A stretch of DNA of 64,000 bases from Superficieibacter sp. HKU1 (GTDB lineage: Bacteria > Pseudomonadota > Gammaproteobacteria > Enterobacterales > Enterobacteriaceae): positions 4,030,001-4,094,000 of the forward strand of contig NZ_CP119754.1 of NCBI RefSeq assembly GCF_029319185.1, written 5' to 3'. This document shows, piece after piece, positions 51,236-60,865 of the stretch. A model generated the notes under the pieces. That model worked only from the letters and a program-made list of their open reading frames with translations, made no database searches and had not been told where the DNA came from. The position numbers and the translations under genes are program-made. Numbering within the stretch: the stretch's first letter is position 1; each line of letters begins with the position of its first letter.

Positions 51236-52498
51236 GTGAGCAGCACCAGGATGCATATTCACCTTGATGTTATTGGCGGGATTGCCGGCGATATGTTTGC
51301 CGCTGCAATGCTGGATGCGTTTCCCGACCTTCGCTTACCGCTTGAGAACATGCTGTCCGGCTTAACGCTTGCACTGAACGCGAGCTTCCGACTGGAAGAC
51401 GCGATGGACAAAGGGTTAACCGGCAAGCGTTTTCAGGTCGTTATGGGTAATAGCGTGGTGAGCGATAAAACGCATCTGGTCTTTACCCCCGCCAGACGGT
51501 CATCGGCGGTGCTGGCTCCTGCTGCTCACGATCATCATCACTATCGCTGGCAGGATGTGATGCAGCGCCTCGACAGGGCTACACTGCCGGAGAATATCGT
51601 CCGCTGTGCCAGGGAGATTTATACCCTGCTGGCTCAGGCCGAGTGCGCCGTTCACAATACCAGCCTTGAGCAACTACATCTGCATGAAGTGGGCGCAGCC
51701 GATGCGTTAATTGACATCGTCAGCGCCGCTTTTCTTATTCATCACAGCCAGGCCAGTAGCTGGTCTGTCTCTTCCCTGCCGTGGGGCGGCGGCATGACCC
51801 GCTGCGCGCACGGTAACATTCCCGTTCCCGCACCAGCCACGCTTAACCTGCTCGACGGCTTCTCATGGTTTGACGACGGCCAGCCCGGCGAGCGGATCAC
51901 GCCCACCGGTGCCGCCATCCTCGCGTGGCTCAAGCCGCGTTTCGCGCCGGTTCACGGGAGCAGTAGCGCTACCGGTTATGGCTTCGGCAACCGCCAGTTT
52001 GCCCAGTGCGCTAATGTCCTGCGCATCTGCGCCTTTACTCAGCGCGCCGCCACCCTGCAACAGGAGAGCATTATCGCGGTGCAGTGTGTCATTGACGATA
52101 TGACGCCGGAATTGTTGGCTATCGCTATCGACCAGTTACGCCAGCATGACGCGGTTATCGACCTGAACACCTACGCCGGGCAAGGCAAAAAACAGCGCTG
52201 GGTTACCCATCTGGAGATCCTCTGCCGCGCGCCGGAGCTGGATGACGTATGCCAGGCCATTTTTAACCAGACTTCGACGCTGGGCGTGCGTTTTCATCCC
52301 GTTACCCGCTACACCCTGCCGCGTCGCCATGACGTGATTACTCACGAACAGCAAGAATGGCCGGTGAAATACGCGCGTCGTCCCAACGGCGAAGAGAGCT
52401 GCAAAGTCGAGGCGGACAGCCTGTGCCTCTCTTCGCAGAGCCATCATCAGCGTCAGGGTATTAAAGCCACCATCGAAAATCATCTCGTCAGCAAATAA
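51236..52498 (+). CDS. larC: LarC, nickel-insertion enzyme for the pincer cofactor
   Basis: 420 residues; CTP-dependent cyclometallase that inserts nickel into the pyridinium bisthiocarboxylate nucleotide. Family features are the start HIHLDVIGGIAGDMFAAAML, HLHEVGAADALIDIVSAA, GNIPVPAPATLNLL and ITPTGAAILAWLK. A His cluster (AHDHHHYRW) lies near residue 98. The frame is uninterrupted, whereas the Lactobacillus gene needs a programmed frameshift. Starts at GTG after AGGAGTATTAATTC. Confidence 0.88.
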   Translation: MSSTRMHIHLDVIGGIAGDMFAAAMLDAFPDLRLPLENMLSGLTLALNASFRLEDAMDKGLTGKRFQVVMGNSVVSDKTHLVFTPARRSSAVLAPAAHDHHHYRWQDVMQRLDRATLPENIVRCAREIYTLLAQAECAVHNTSLEQLHLHEVGAADALIDIVSAAFLIHHSQASSWSVSSLPWGGGMTRCAHGNIPVPAPATLNLLDGFSWFDDGQPGERITPTGAAILAWLKPRFAPVHGSSSATGYGFGNRQFAQCANVLRICAFTQRAATLQQESIIAVQCVIDDMTPELLAIAIDQLRQHDAVIDLNTYAGQGKKQRWVTHLEILCRAPELDDVCQAIFNQTSTLGVRFHPVTRYTLPRRHDVITHEQQEWPVKYARRPNGEESCKVEADSLCLSSQSHHQRQGIKATIENHLVSK

Positions 52499-52507
52499 GG
52501 CCATAAC

Positions 52508-53344
52508 GTGAATACAGATCGGGAAATTCTCCATAAAATTTCGCTATTAGAAGCATGTCTGCGCGCAACCGAACGCTGTACGATAGCCGTCAGCGGCGGT
52601 ATCGACAGTATGCTGCTGTCATGGATAGCCAGCCGCTGCCTGGGCGATAACGCGCTGATTGTTCACGCCACCTCACCCGCCGTATCGCAAAAAGACGGTA
52701 GCCGGGTCCGCGATTATGCCGCGCGCTGGCAGTGGAATTATCAGGAGATCGTCTCCGATCAAATCCACCAGGAACGTTATCAAAGCAATCCGCTAAACCG
52801 CTGTTACTACTGCAAAAGCGGTCTCTATTGCCAGCTGGGAAAATTCAACCACGGCCATATCATGACCGGCACCAACATGGACGATCTTGGTGATTTCCGT
52901 CCGGGGCTGATTGCCGCTCAGGAGCAGGGCGTGCGCCACCCTTACGTCGAATGCCAGATAGATAAAGCCACCATCCGTCACATCGCCGCCCATTTTCAGC
53001 TTGTTGATTTGCAGGATCTCCCGGCGTCACCTTGCCTGTCGAGCCGGATTGAAACCGGGATCCGCATCAACACGGCCCAGCTCTCTCTGATTGACCGCGC
53101 GGAAAACTATCTGCGCCAGCATTTTCCTGAACAAACCGTCCGCCTGCGGATTCGTAAAGACGGGCTGGTGGTCGAACTCGCCGGATCGACGCTCGACCGG
53201 CTGGATGCGCAAAATAAAGCGGACCATATAACCTGCGTCGAATCGATGGCGCGCGAAAGCGGCATTGATGCGCCGGTACGTTTTGCCCCCTATACGCAGG
53301 GCAGCGCGTTTATTGGGGATAAGAGTGTGCGAGTGGGGCAATGA
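52508..53344 (+). CDS. larE: LarE, sulfur transferase for the pincer cofactor
   Basis: 278 residues with a PP-loop ATPase motif (AVSGGIDSM, residues 27-35). LarE adds sulfur to the adenylylated biscarboxylate nucleotide. The sacrificial-cysteine position of Lactobacillus LarE is kept as Cys176 (PASPCLSSR). In addition Cys99 and Cys102 (NRCYYCKSG) are present, the set of three cysteines expected for the iron-sulfur-cluster type of LarE. The start codon is GTG. Overlaps larB by four bases. Confidence 0.88.
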   Translation: MNTDREILHKISLLEACLRATERCTIAVSGGIDSMLLSWIASRCLGDNALIVHATSPAVSQKDGSRVRDYAARWQWNYQEIVSDQIHQERYQSNPLNRCYYCKSGLYCQLGKFNHGHIMTGTNMDDLGDFRPGLIAAQEQGVRHPYVECQIDKATIRHIAAHFQLVDLQDLPASPCLSSRIETGIRINTAQLSLIDRAENYLRQHFPEQTVRLRIRKDGLVVELAGSTLDRLDAQNKADHITCVESMARESGIDAPVRFAPYTQGSAFIGDKSVRVGQ

Positions 53345-54000
53345 CAGACATTATTATGGATTTCCAGCGCACGGCGCGCTGCGGCATCAGCGAAGCGGTG
53401 CTGTGTGAATATAAAGACAGCGATCAAATCGCCGCCATTCTGACGATGGGCCAACAGCAGCAGCAGCGGTTGCTGTTAACCCGCCTGTCGCCAGAAAAGT
53501 ATCAACAACTCGACGAGCAGCATAAACGCCAGCTGCACTGGTTTCCTGGCGCCCAGTGCGCCATTCTCGGTGAAAATCCGCCGCTCACCGCTGAGGCCGT
53601 CATCGGCGTGATCTCCGGCGGCGCATCCGATCGCCGGGTCTGCGAAGAGATCCAGCTTACGCTGAACTTCCACGGCATCGCCTGCCAGCTGCACCAGGAT
53701 CTGGGCGTTGCCGGATTATGGCGCTTACAACAACATCTGGCGCAGTTGCAGCAGTACAAAATTATTATTGCCGTGGCGGGAATGGAAGCTGCGCTGCCGA
53801 CCGTGGTGGCCGGACTGGTTCGCGCCCCGGTGATCGCCGTCCCCACTTCCGTAGGCTACGGTATTTCCGCTGGCGGACAGGTGGCGCTGAACGCCTGCCT
53901 GGCAAGCTGCGCGGGTGGGGTGATGACCATGAACATTGATAACGGCTACGGTGCTGCCACGGCCGCCATCCGTATTTATCACCAGTTTGCGACGATCTGA
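53341..54000 (+). CDS. larB: LarB, carboxylase/hydrolase for the pincer cofactor
   Basis: 219 residues related to PurE (AIR carboxylase) in the C-terminal part. It carboxylates and hydrolyses nicotinic acid adenine dinucleotide, the first step to the nickel-pincer nucleotide. Family marks are VIGVISGGASDRRVCEEIQL, HQDLGVAGLWRL, VAGMEAALPTVVAGL and IAVPTSVGYGISAGG. Starts inside the larE stop (ATGA), so translation is coupled. The N-terminal DxxRxxRxGxxEaV head is seen as DFQRTARCGISEAVLCE. Confidence 0.92.
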   Translation: MTDIIMDFQRTARCGISEAVLCEYKDSDQIAAILTMGQQQQQRLLLTRLSPEKYQQLDEQHKRQLHWFPGAQCAILGENPPLTAEAVIGVISGGASDRRVCEEIQLTLNFHGIACQLHQDLGVAGLWRLQQHLAQLQQYKIIIAVAGMEAALPTVVAGLVRAPVIAVPTSVGYGISAGGQVALNACLASCAGGVMTMNIDNGYGAATAAIRIYHQFATI

Positions 54001-54009
54001 AAAGACAAC

Positions 54010-55020
54010 ATGATGAAACGACATCCTCAGGCTATTATGCTTATCGCCGTGCTGGTCCTGGCCAACCTGTTTTCCTGGATCTGGGCCTTTTATGTGTTCC
54101 ACGATAACACCACGCTCATGGCATCGGCGTTGCTGGCGTGGAGCTACGGCCTGCGTCATGCGGTGGACGCCGATCATATTGCCGCTATTGATAACGTGAC
54201 GCGCAAGATGCTCCAGCAGAATAAATATACGCCGGGCGTCGGCGCATGGTTCTCGCTCGGACATTCCAGCATCGTGATCCTCGCTACCGTCGCGATTGCC
54301 GTCACGGCCACCGCCTTTCAGCGGCAGATGGGCTGGCTGCATGACTATGGCGGCATTATCGGTACGCTGGTTTCCGCGACCTTCCTGATCGTCCTGGCAC
54401 TGGTTAACCTGGTGATCCTGCGCAGCGTCTGGCAGTGCTTCAAAAAAGTGAAACAGGGGCAAACGCTGGCCTCAACGGAGCTGAACCTCGCCTCCGGCGG
54501 CCTGATGAGCCGGATCATGGCCGGAAGCTTCAGGCTGGTAAATCAAAGCTGGCATATGTATTTCGTTGGCTTTTTATTTGGCCTCGGTTTTGATACCGCA
54601 ACGGAGGTGGGTCTGCTGGCAATTTCCGCCACCGGCGCATCAACCGGCATGTCAATATGGGCGATTCTTGTCTTCCCGGCGCTATTTACCAGCGGTATGG
54701 CATTAATTGACACCATTGATAATTTATTGATGATCCATGCCTACGGCTGGGCCTTTAATAAGCCGCAAAGAAAGCTCTACTATAATATGACGATTACGGG
54801 CACCTCGGTCATTATTGCGCTGTTTATTGGCGGACTGGAGGCATTAGGCTTACTCGTTGATAAATTCAGTTTACGGGGTGAATTCTGGGAATGGATTAAT
54901 ACAATGAATGATAGTTTAGGTGACGCGGGTTTCTGGGTCATTGGCATATTTATCGTTTGCTGGATTGTCTCCGTGCTTAACTACCGCTGGAAAAACTACG
55001 ACGCCCTGCCGGTAAACTGA
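54010..55020 (+). CDS. NiCoT family nickel/cobalt permease
   Basis: 336 residues, about eight membrane segments. The signature RHAVDADHIAAIDNVTR at residues 49-65 carries the HX4DH metal motif (His50, Asp55, His56), with LGFDTATEVGLLAI in the second half. It takes up nickel (HoxN/NixA type). Located 9 bases after larB, so its job is probably to supply nickel for the LarA homologue; it could also serve urease. Confidence 0.92.
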   Translation: MMKRHPQAIMLIAVLVLANLFSWIWAFYVFHDNTTLMASALLAWSYGLRHAVDADHIAAIDNVTRKMLQQNKYTPGVGAWFSLGHSSIVILATVAIAVTATAFQRQMGWLHDYGGIIGTLVSATFLIVLALVNLVILRSVWQCFKKVKQGQTLASTELNLASGGLMSRIMAGSFRLVNQSWHMYFVGFLFGLGFDTATEVGLLAISATGASTGMSIWAILVFPALFTSGMALIDTIDNLLMIHAYGWAFNKPQRKLYYNMTITGTSVIIALFIGGLEALGLLVDKFSLRGEFWEWINTMNDSLGDAGFWVIGIFIVCWIVSVLNYRWKNYDALPVN

Positions 55021-55161
55021 TTGTCAGATTAAACCGGCCGCGGAAAAGTGTCCGCAGTCGGTCATCAGTCATATTGCAAAGGAGTTTAAAGCAAGTATAA
55101 CTATGCGTATGTATTGGAGTATAATATTTCGTATTCTTCTGGCTGGCTATTGAACTTAATT

Positions 55162-55917
55162 ATGCTATCAAATTCAACCACCTCTGTTCCCGCACTCGAT
55201 AAGACCATCAGGATCTGCAACTATCTTTTTGCTTCGCCGGGTGCGACTTTCAGCCAGATCCAGCAGGACCTTTCTCTACCTAAAAGCAGTACCTCTTCTC
55301 TGCTTAACGCCCTTACCGTTCACCACATTTTGCGTCAGGAAAAAGGCCGTTTTTATCTGGGCCTTAAACTGTATGAGTGGGGTAACAGGTCGCTTGAGCA
55401 GTTCGATATTCGTAATATTGCGCTACCGGTTCTGGAAAGAGTGCGTAATCAAACCGGGCTCACCTGCCATTTAGGCGTGCTGGACGATCTCTCTCCCATC
55501 TATATTCTGAAACTGGAAAGTAATCATCCTATTGGCATTCGTACCTGGGAAGGGAAAAAATTACCCCTTCACAGCTCTGGCGTCGGCAAAGCGCTGTGTG
55601 CGTGGTTACCGGAAGAGAAAATTGACGTGCTGCTGCCGGATGAAAACCTGCCCCGCTACACCGACACCACCATCACCAAAAAAAGCGAGTTGATGAAGGA
55701 GTTTGCCAGCATCAGAAACCGGGGCTGGGCTTATGATAACGAAGAAGATTGCCCTGGAGTGTTCTGCATCGCCGCGCCGGTGTTCGATCACAAACATAAT
55801 GTTATTGCGGCGATCAGCGCCTGCGGCGTACAGCTTCAGCTTCCCGAAGAGAAGATCGCCGAAATCTCCCGGCTGATTATGAATGCCTGCCGCGATCTCT
55901 CCGCCAAAATGCTGTGA
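55162..55917 (+). CDS. IclR-family transcriptional regulator
   Basis: 251 residues. Winged helix at about 8-60 (LDKTIRICNYLFASPGATFS then LPKSSTSSLLNALTVHHILR) and an IclR effector domain with HLGVLDDLSPIYILKLES, LPLHSSGVGKALCAWLPEEK and the GVFCIAAPVFD region. The ATG at 55162 is chosen over a TTG at 55114 because the family N-terminus begins there. It follows the nickel permease by 141 bases, so it may be co-transcribed. Likely binder of the GTTCY-N6-RGAAC sites at 45553 and 45833. Confidence 0.88.
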   Translation: MLSNSTTSVPALDKTIRICNYLFASPGATFSQIQQDLSLPKSSTSSLLNALTVHHILRQEKGRFYLGLKLYEWGNRSLEQFDIRNIALPVLERVRNQTGLTCHLGVLDDLSPIYILKLESNHPIGIRTWEGKKLPLHSSGVGKALCAWLPEEKIDVLLPDENLPRYTDTTITKKSELMKEFASIRNRGWAYDNEEDCPGVFCIAAPVFDHKHNVIAAISACGVQLQLPEEKIAEISRLIMNACRDLSAKML

Positions 55918-55927
55918 TCCTGTCGTG

Positions 55928-55947
55928 GTCAGCCCTGCGGGGCTGAC
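55928..55947. terminator. Hairpin between convergent iclR-type gene and yqjH
   Basis: Perfect 8-bp stem GTCAGCCC / GGGCTGAC with a TGCG loop, between the two convergent genes. The U-run on either side is weak, so termination is inferred. Confidence 0.5.
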
Positions 55948-55950
55948 ACG

Positions 55951-56724
55951 CTATTCCGCTTTTTTATGCCAGTAGGCCACGCTGCGTATCCGCTGCGGGT
56001 CAGGATCCTGAGCCTCAAACACCGCCGACAGCTTTTTCACCGTCTCGCCTTCACCGGTCAGCCAGATAAAGTAATCGTCACGCGGAACCGTGAACTGCGC
56101 CAGACGTGACGCAAGGGCTTGCTCATCGTGACCGATAATCCACGCAATGTTGAAATCAGCAAGATGCGCCAGATACCCTTTCAGCGCCGCATCGTTTACG
56201 CTGACGATCGCCTCAACGTGCGGACGCCGGGCCAGACGCTGTAACCCCTCCAGCCGACGACGCAGGGCTGGCATACCGGACTCATCACACACGTAAAGCT
56301 GCCAGGCATAATCCTCCGGCACCACCAGCGATCCGCGCGGCCCGCCAATCGTCAGCGTATCCCCGACCCGGGCATTGACCGCCCAGCTGCTCGCCACGCC
56401 ACCCTCGTGGATGAAAAAATCCAGCGCCAGTTCATGACGCTCAGCATCGTAGAGCGGCGTGTAATCACGGGCGGCAGGACGCACGCCATCGGCCCAGATA
56501 ATGCCTTCATCCGTCACCGTGGGCGGGATCAGTCGCGTCCCCTCCGCCGGGAAGAAAATTTTAGTGTGGTCATCAAACCCTTGCGAGGAGAAACCGTCCA
56601 GCGCCTCGCCGCCCAGCACGATACGCTGGAAGCCGGTGCTGATACGTTCGACGCGCAGCACGTCAAGTTCACGAAAACGCAGTTCATTGCGCACGCGCCG
56701 TGGATAAGGAGATTTTTCGCTCAT
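55951..56724 (-). CDS. yqjH: NADPH-dependent ferric-chelate reductase YqjH
   Basis: 257 residues of the siderophore-interacting protein family. FAD-binding region: RVERISTGFQRIVLGGEAL and RDYTPLYDAERHELALDFFI; then GGPRGSLVVPEDY and the NADPH-side VCDESGMPALRRRLEGL. It releases iron from ferric siderophores in the cytosol. E. coli YqjH (254 aa) is repressed by Fur with iron and by YqjI when iron and nickel are low. Both operator types lie upstream here. Divergent from yqjI. Confidence 0.96.
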   Translation of the reverse strand: MSEKSPYPRRVRNELRFRELDVLRVERISTGFQRIVLGGEALDGFSSQGFDDHTKIFFPAEGTRLIPPTVTDEGIIWADGVRPAARDYTPLYDAERHELALDFFIHEGGVASSWAVNARVGDTLTIGGPRGSLVVPEDYAWQLYVCDESGMPALRRRLEGLQRLARRPHVEAIVSVNDAALKGYLAHLADFNIAWIIGHDEQALASRLAQFTVPRDDYFIWLTGEGETVKKLSAVFEAQDPDPQRIRSVAYWHKKAE

Positions 56725-56747
56725 AATGTCGCCTTTTGTGAATTTCC

Positions 56748-56759
56748 GATATATCTAAT
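56748..56759. promoter_or_regulatory. YqjI-type operator near yqjH
   Basis: GATATATCTAAT; the TATATCTAA core appears inverted twice more at 56898-56920. It is 24 bases before yqjH. The divergent gap of 216 bases is AT-rich and holds only control sites. Confidence 0.6.
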
Positions 56760-56772
56760 CTTATTTTTAAAT

Positions 56773-56791
56773 GATAATGATTGTTATTTAT
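56773..56791. promoter_or_regulatory. Fur box between yqjH and yqjI
   Basis: GATAATGATTGTTATTTAT matches the 19-bp Fur consensus (GATAATGATAATCATTATC) at 14 of 19 positions, including all the first nine. Iron control of yqjH is established in E. coli. Confidence 0.65.
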
Positions 56792-56897
56792 CAGAAAATC
56801 AAGCATTTTTTGATACACACCGGTAATGTTTATGACGACTTTAAAAAACCATTAAAATTAGGGCAATAAGGTCATTTCCTCTTGTAGTAAATGCATA

Positions 56898-56920
56898 ATT
56901 AGATATAAATTAGATATATC
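56898..56920. promoter_or_regulatory. YqjI-type operator (two TTAGATATA copies) before yqjI
   Basis: TTAGATATA occurs at 56899-56907 and 56910-56918, 20 bases before yqjI, and inverted at 56750-56758. Matches the autoregulatory arrangement known in E. coli. Confidence 0.65.
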
Positions 56921-56940
56921 AAAACACGTAAGGAGTTTTT

Positions 56941-57459
56941 ATGCGACATGTTGCTCAGGATGGCGAACAGCATCCTCATGAACGCGGCGGACGCCGCCAG
57001 CGCTTCTTTGGTCACGGCGAGCTACGGCTGGTGATCCTCGACAGGCTACGGCGTAACGCCAGCCATGGTTATGAGATCATCAAAGAGATTGAAAATCTGA
57101 CGCTGGGCAATTATGTCCCAAGTCCGGGAGTGATTTACCCGACGCTCGATCTGTTACAGGATCAGCAGTTGATTACCATCACCGACGAAGACGGCGGGCG
57201 TAAAAAAATCGCGATCACTATGATGGGCCAGCAGTGGCTGGAGAGAAATCGCGAGCAGTTGATTCAAATCCACGAGCGGATTAAAGCGCGCTGCGTTGGC
57301 TATGAGCTACGCAAAAATCCGCAGATGAAACGCGCGATTGATAACTTTAAGGCCGTGCTGGATTTAAAAGTGAATCAGGGAGAACTTAACGCCGCGCAGC
57401 TTAAACATATCATCGGCATTATTGACCGCGCGGCGCTGGAGATCTCCCAACTGGATTAA
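56941..57459 (+). CDS. yqjI: Nickel-responsive PadR-family repressor YqjI (short N-terminus)
   Basis: 172 residues. The winged-helix body RRQRFFGHGELRLVILDRLR then SHGYEIIKEIENLT and the C-terminal dimerisation helix match E. coli YqjI. The E. coli protein has 207 residues with a His/Cys-rich metal-binding head of about 45; here only MRHVAQDGEQHPHERGG is left, with no cysteine and three histidines. A strong AAGGAG precedes this ATG, so the shortening looks real. Known role: represses yqjH and itself, relieved by nickel. The 3' end overlaps aer by four bases, convergent. Confidence 0.92.
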   Translation: MRHVAQDGEQHPHERGGRRQRFFGHGELRLVILDRLRRNASHGYEIIKEIENLTLGNYVPSPGVIYPTLDLLQDQQLITITDEDGGRKKIAITMMGQQWLERNREQLIQIHERIKARCVGYELRKNPQMKRAIDNFKAVLDLKVNQGELNAAQLKHIIGIIDRAALEISQLD

Positions 57460-58976
57460 TGCAGCACGGCGACGGCATCTTCCAGGCGACTGGCGCGGTG
57501 CTTCACCATCGCCGAAACGGCAGCGTTCTCCTCCACCAGCCCGGCGTTTTTCTGGGTGATCGCGTCCAGCTCTGCCACGGCACGGGTCAGGTCGGCCAGG
57601 CCGGTTGCCTGCTCGGCGGTTGAACTGCTGATTTCGCCGAGCAGTCGGGTAACGTTTTGTACCTGCAACACGATGTCTTCCATGGTCTGCCCGGCGGCAT
57701 GTACCTGATGGGAACCGGATTGCACTTTGCTGGCGCTGGCATCAATCAGCTTGCGGATATCGTTGGCGGCACTGGCGCTGCGGCTTGCCAGATGGCGCAC
57801 TTCGCCCGCCACCACCGCGAAGCCTTTGCCCTGCTCGCCCGCCCGCGCCGCTTCGACGGCGGCATTCAGCGCCAGGATATTGGTCTGAAAGGCAATGTCG
57901 TTAATCAGCGTGGTAATGGAGCCAATACGCTGAGTGCTGCTGGCGATCTCATCCATGGTTTTTACCACCGTTTCCATGGCCCTGCCGCCATCGGTCGCTG
58001 CACTGCTGGCGGCACTGGAGAGTTTATCGGCCGCGGCGGCTGTCGCGGAGTTCTGCTGCACCGACGCGGCCATCTGGCTCATGGTCGCCGCAGTCTGCTG
58101 GACGTTGACCACCGTTTGCCGGGTGCGCTCGTTCAGTTCATTATTGCCTTTTGCCATTTTAACGCTGTCATTGCGCACGCTGGCTACCTGGCTGGCAACA
58201 TCGTTCATCAGCCAGCGGCTCATCAGTCCCAGTTGCCCGACGGCACGCAGGGTCAGTCCCAGTTCATCGCTGCGATGAAACGGCTCAACGCTGCTTTTCT
58301 CGCCGGTTGCCACGCTCAGCGCCTCTCGTGCCACCTTTTCTACCGGCCGGATAATCTGCCATTCAAAGCAGGCGCAGCCCAGCATGACCAGCAAAGCACT
58401 GTAAAGAACCGACCACGGTGGCGCACCGCTGGCCAGCAACGCGCCCGTGAGGGCCAGAAAAAGGACCGCCATTACGCTACGCGCACGCCAGCGCAGCGGC
58501 AGGGCATTCAGCCGCCCGGTAATGCCTTTATGGATTACCCTTCCCTTATGGATCCGCTTATTGCAGCGGCCGGTTTTCAGCGCCTGATATAACGGCGTCA
58601 CGGCAGCCACATCGTCCGCCTGCGCCTTTGTACGAATCGACATGTAACCGGTAATTTTACCGTCGCGCACCATCGGTGCCACGTTAGCCTGTACCCAATA
58701 GTGGTCGCCATTTTTGCAGCGGTTTTTGACGATGCCGGTCCACGGTTCGCCCTGCTGTAGCGTGTACCACATATCAGCAAATGCCGCTTTGGGCATGTCC
58801 GGGTGGCGCACCAGATTGTGCGGTTGCCCCATCAGTTCCTGAAGTGAAAACCCACTGACCTGTACAAAAGTATCATTGGCGTGAGTGATTATACTGCGCA
58901 GATCGGTGGTGGACATTAATGTCGTGTTGTCGTCCAGAAGATGCTCACGTTGGGTAACAACAGAAGAGTCAGACAT
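57456..58976 (-). CDS. aer: Aerotaxis receptor Aer
   Basis: 506 residues as in E. coli. An N-terminal FAD-binding PAS domain (about 20-120, with THANDTFVQVSGFSLQELMG and MPKAAFADMW), a membrane anchor (about 165-205), HAMP-like linker and a methyl-accepting signalling hairpin (SLINDIAFQTNILALNAAVE-type stretch). It steers swimming by redox state. The ATG at 58976 has AAGGAT in front; a longer reading to 59096 has no homology. Preceded by a sigma-28 promoter. Confidence 0.96.
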   Translation of the reverse strand: MSDSSVVTQREHLLDDNTTLMSTTDLRSIITHANDTFVQVSGFSLQELMGQPHNLVRHPDMPKAAFADMWYTLQQGEPWTGIVKNRCKNGDHYWVQANVAPMVRDGKITGYMSIRTKAQADDVAAVTPLYQALKTGRCNKRIHKGRVIHKGITGRLNALPLRWRARSVMAVLFLALTGALLASGAPPWSVLYSALLVMLGCACFEWQIIRPVEKVAREALSVATGEKSSVEPFHRSDELGLTLRAVGQLGLMSRWLMNDVASQVASVRNDSVKMAKGNNELNERTRQTVVNVQQTAATMSQMAASVQQNSATAAAADKLSSAASSAATDGGRAMETVVKTMDEIASSTQRIGSITTLINDIAFQTNILALNAAVEAARAGEQGKGFAVVAGEVRHLASRSASAANDIRKLIDASASKVQSGSHQVHAAGQTMEDIVLQVQNVTRLLGEISSSTAEQATGLADLTRAVAELDAITQKNAGLVEENAAVSAMVKHRASRLEDAVAVLH

Positions 58977-59025
58977 AATTGCATCCTTTGCATGTGATTG
59001 GATGTTAATTTTTTGATGTAATGTT

Positions 59026-59052
59026 ATGTCGGCGATAATTTTTTTATCTTTA
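59026..59052 (-). promoter_or_regulatory. Sigma-28 (FliA) promoter of aer
   Basis: On the minus strand TAAA (59049-59052), a 15-base spacer and GCCGACAT (59026-59033) fit TAAA-N15-GCCGATAA with two mismatches, about 50 bases before aer. E. coli aer is in the flagellar regulon. Confidence 0.75.
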
Positions 59053-59263
59053 GTTGTTAAATTTGATTTAGATCGCAATTTGCGATTAAACCTCATTATT
59101 TGCAGGATTATTTAATTCATTGATTTTTAATATTTTCGTCATGAAATAATTCATTCCTGTGCTCATTGCTGGTGCAGTCCGCGCTTCATTCTGGCGCAAC
59201 CGCCTGATTCCCCTACTCTCTTGCTTTTGGCTTTCAGACAGAACCGTTGCCTGAGGATAAGCG

Positions 59264-59294
59264 GTACGATTAAATATCGTACTATTCTGCTTTT
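59264..59294 (+). promoter_or_regulatory. Hairpin with T-rich tail in the patA leader
   Basis: GTACGAT / ATCGTAC, a 7-bp stem with loop TAAAT, followed by TATTCTGCTTTT, 101 bases before the patA start codon. It may act as an attenuator or protect the mRNA. In the 419-base aer-patA gap I see this hairpin and the aer promoter; CTGGTGCAGTCCGCGCTT near 59168 is only a weak sigma-54-like match. Confidence 0.4.
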
Positions 59295-59395
59295 ACCTGG
59301 TGTTTATCCTGATTTCTGCTAAGCCCGTCGAAGTGGCGCAATCCCTGCAATACTTAAATCAGTATCATGTGATACGCGCGCCCCCGGAGCTTATT

Positions 59396-60787
<1,392 letters not shown>

Positions 60788-60790
60788 GTT

Positions 60791-60825
60791 TATCCCCCGG
60801 CGGTGTCGCCGGGGGATAATTTACG
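60791..60825 (+). terminator. Terminator of patA
   Basis: Perfect 12-bp stem TATCCCCCGGCG / CGCCGGGGGATA with loop GTGT, followed by ATTTAC, 3 bases after the patA stop. The U-run is short but the stem is very strong. A REP-like fragment (CATGCCCGGTGGCCTCGC) follows near 60841. Confidence 0.7.
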
Positions 60826-60865
60826 TCGGTATGGCGTGGTCATGCCCGGTGGCCTCGCTCATCGC

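Noticed and set aside
57657..58592. 311-codon open frame opposite aer
   Set aside because: Low-complexity, His/Arg/Gln-rich translation lying wholly inside aer on the other strand, with no ribosome binding site.
59160..59185. Sigma-54 promoter for patA
   Set aside because: CTGGTGCAGTCCGCGCTT has GG and GC at the right spacing, but the -12 region (GCGC in place of TTGC) is poor, so it was not listed as a feature.
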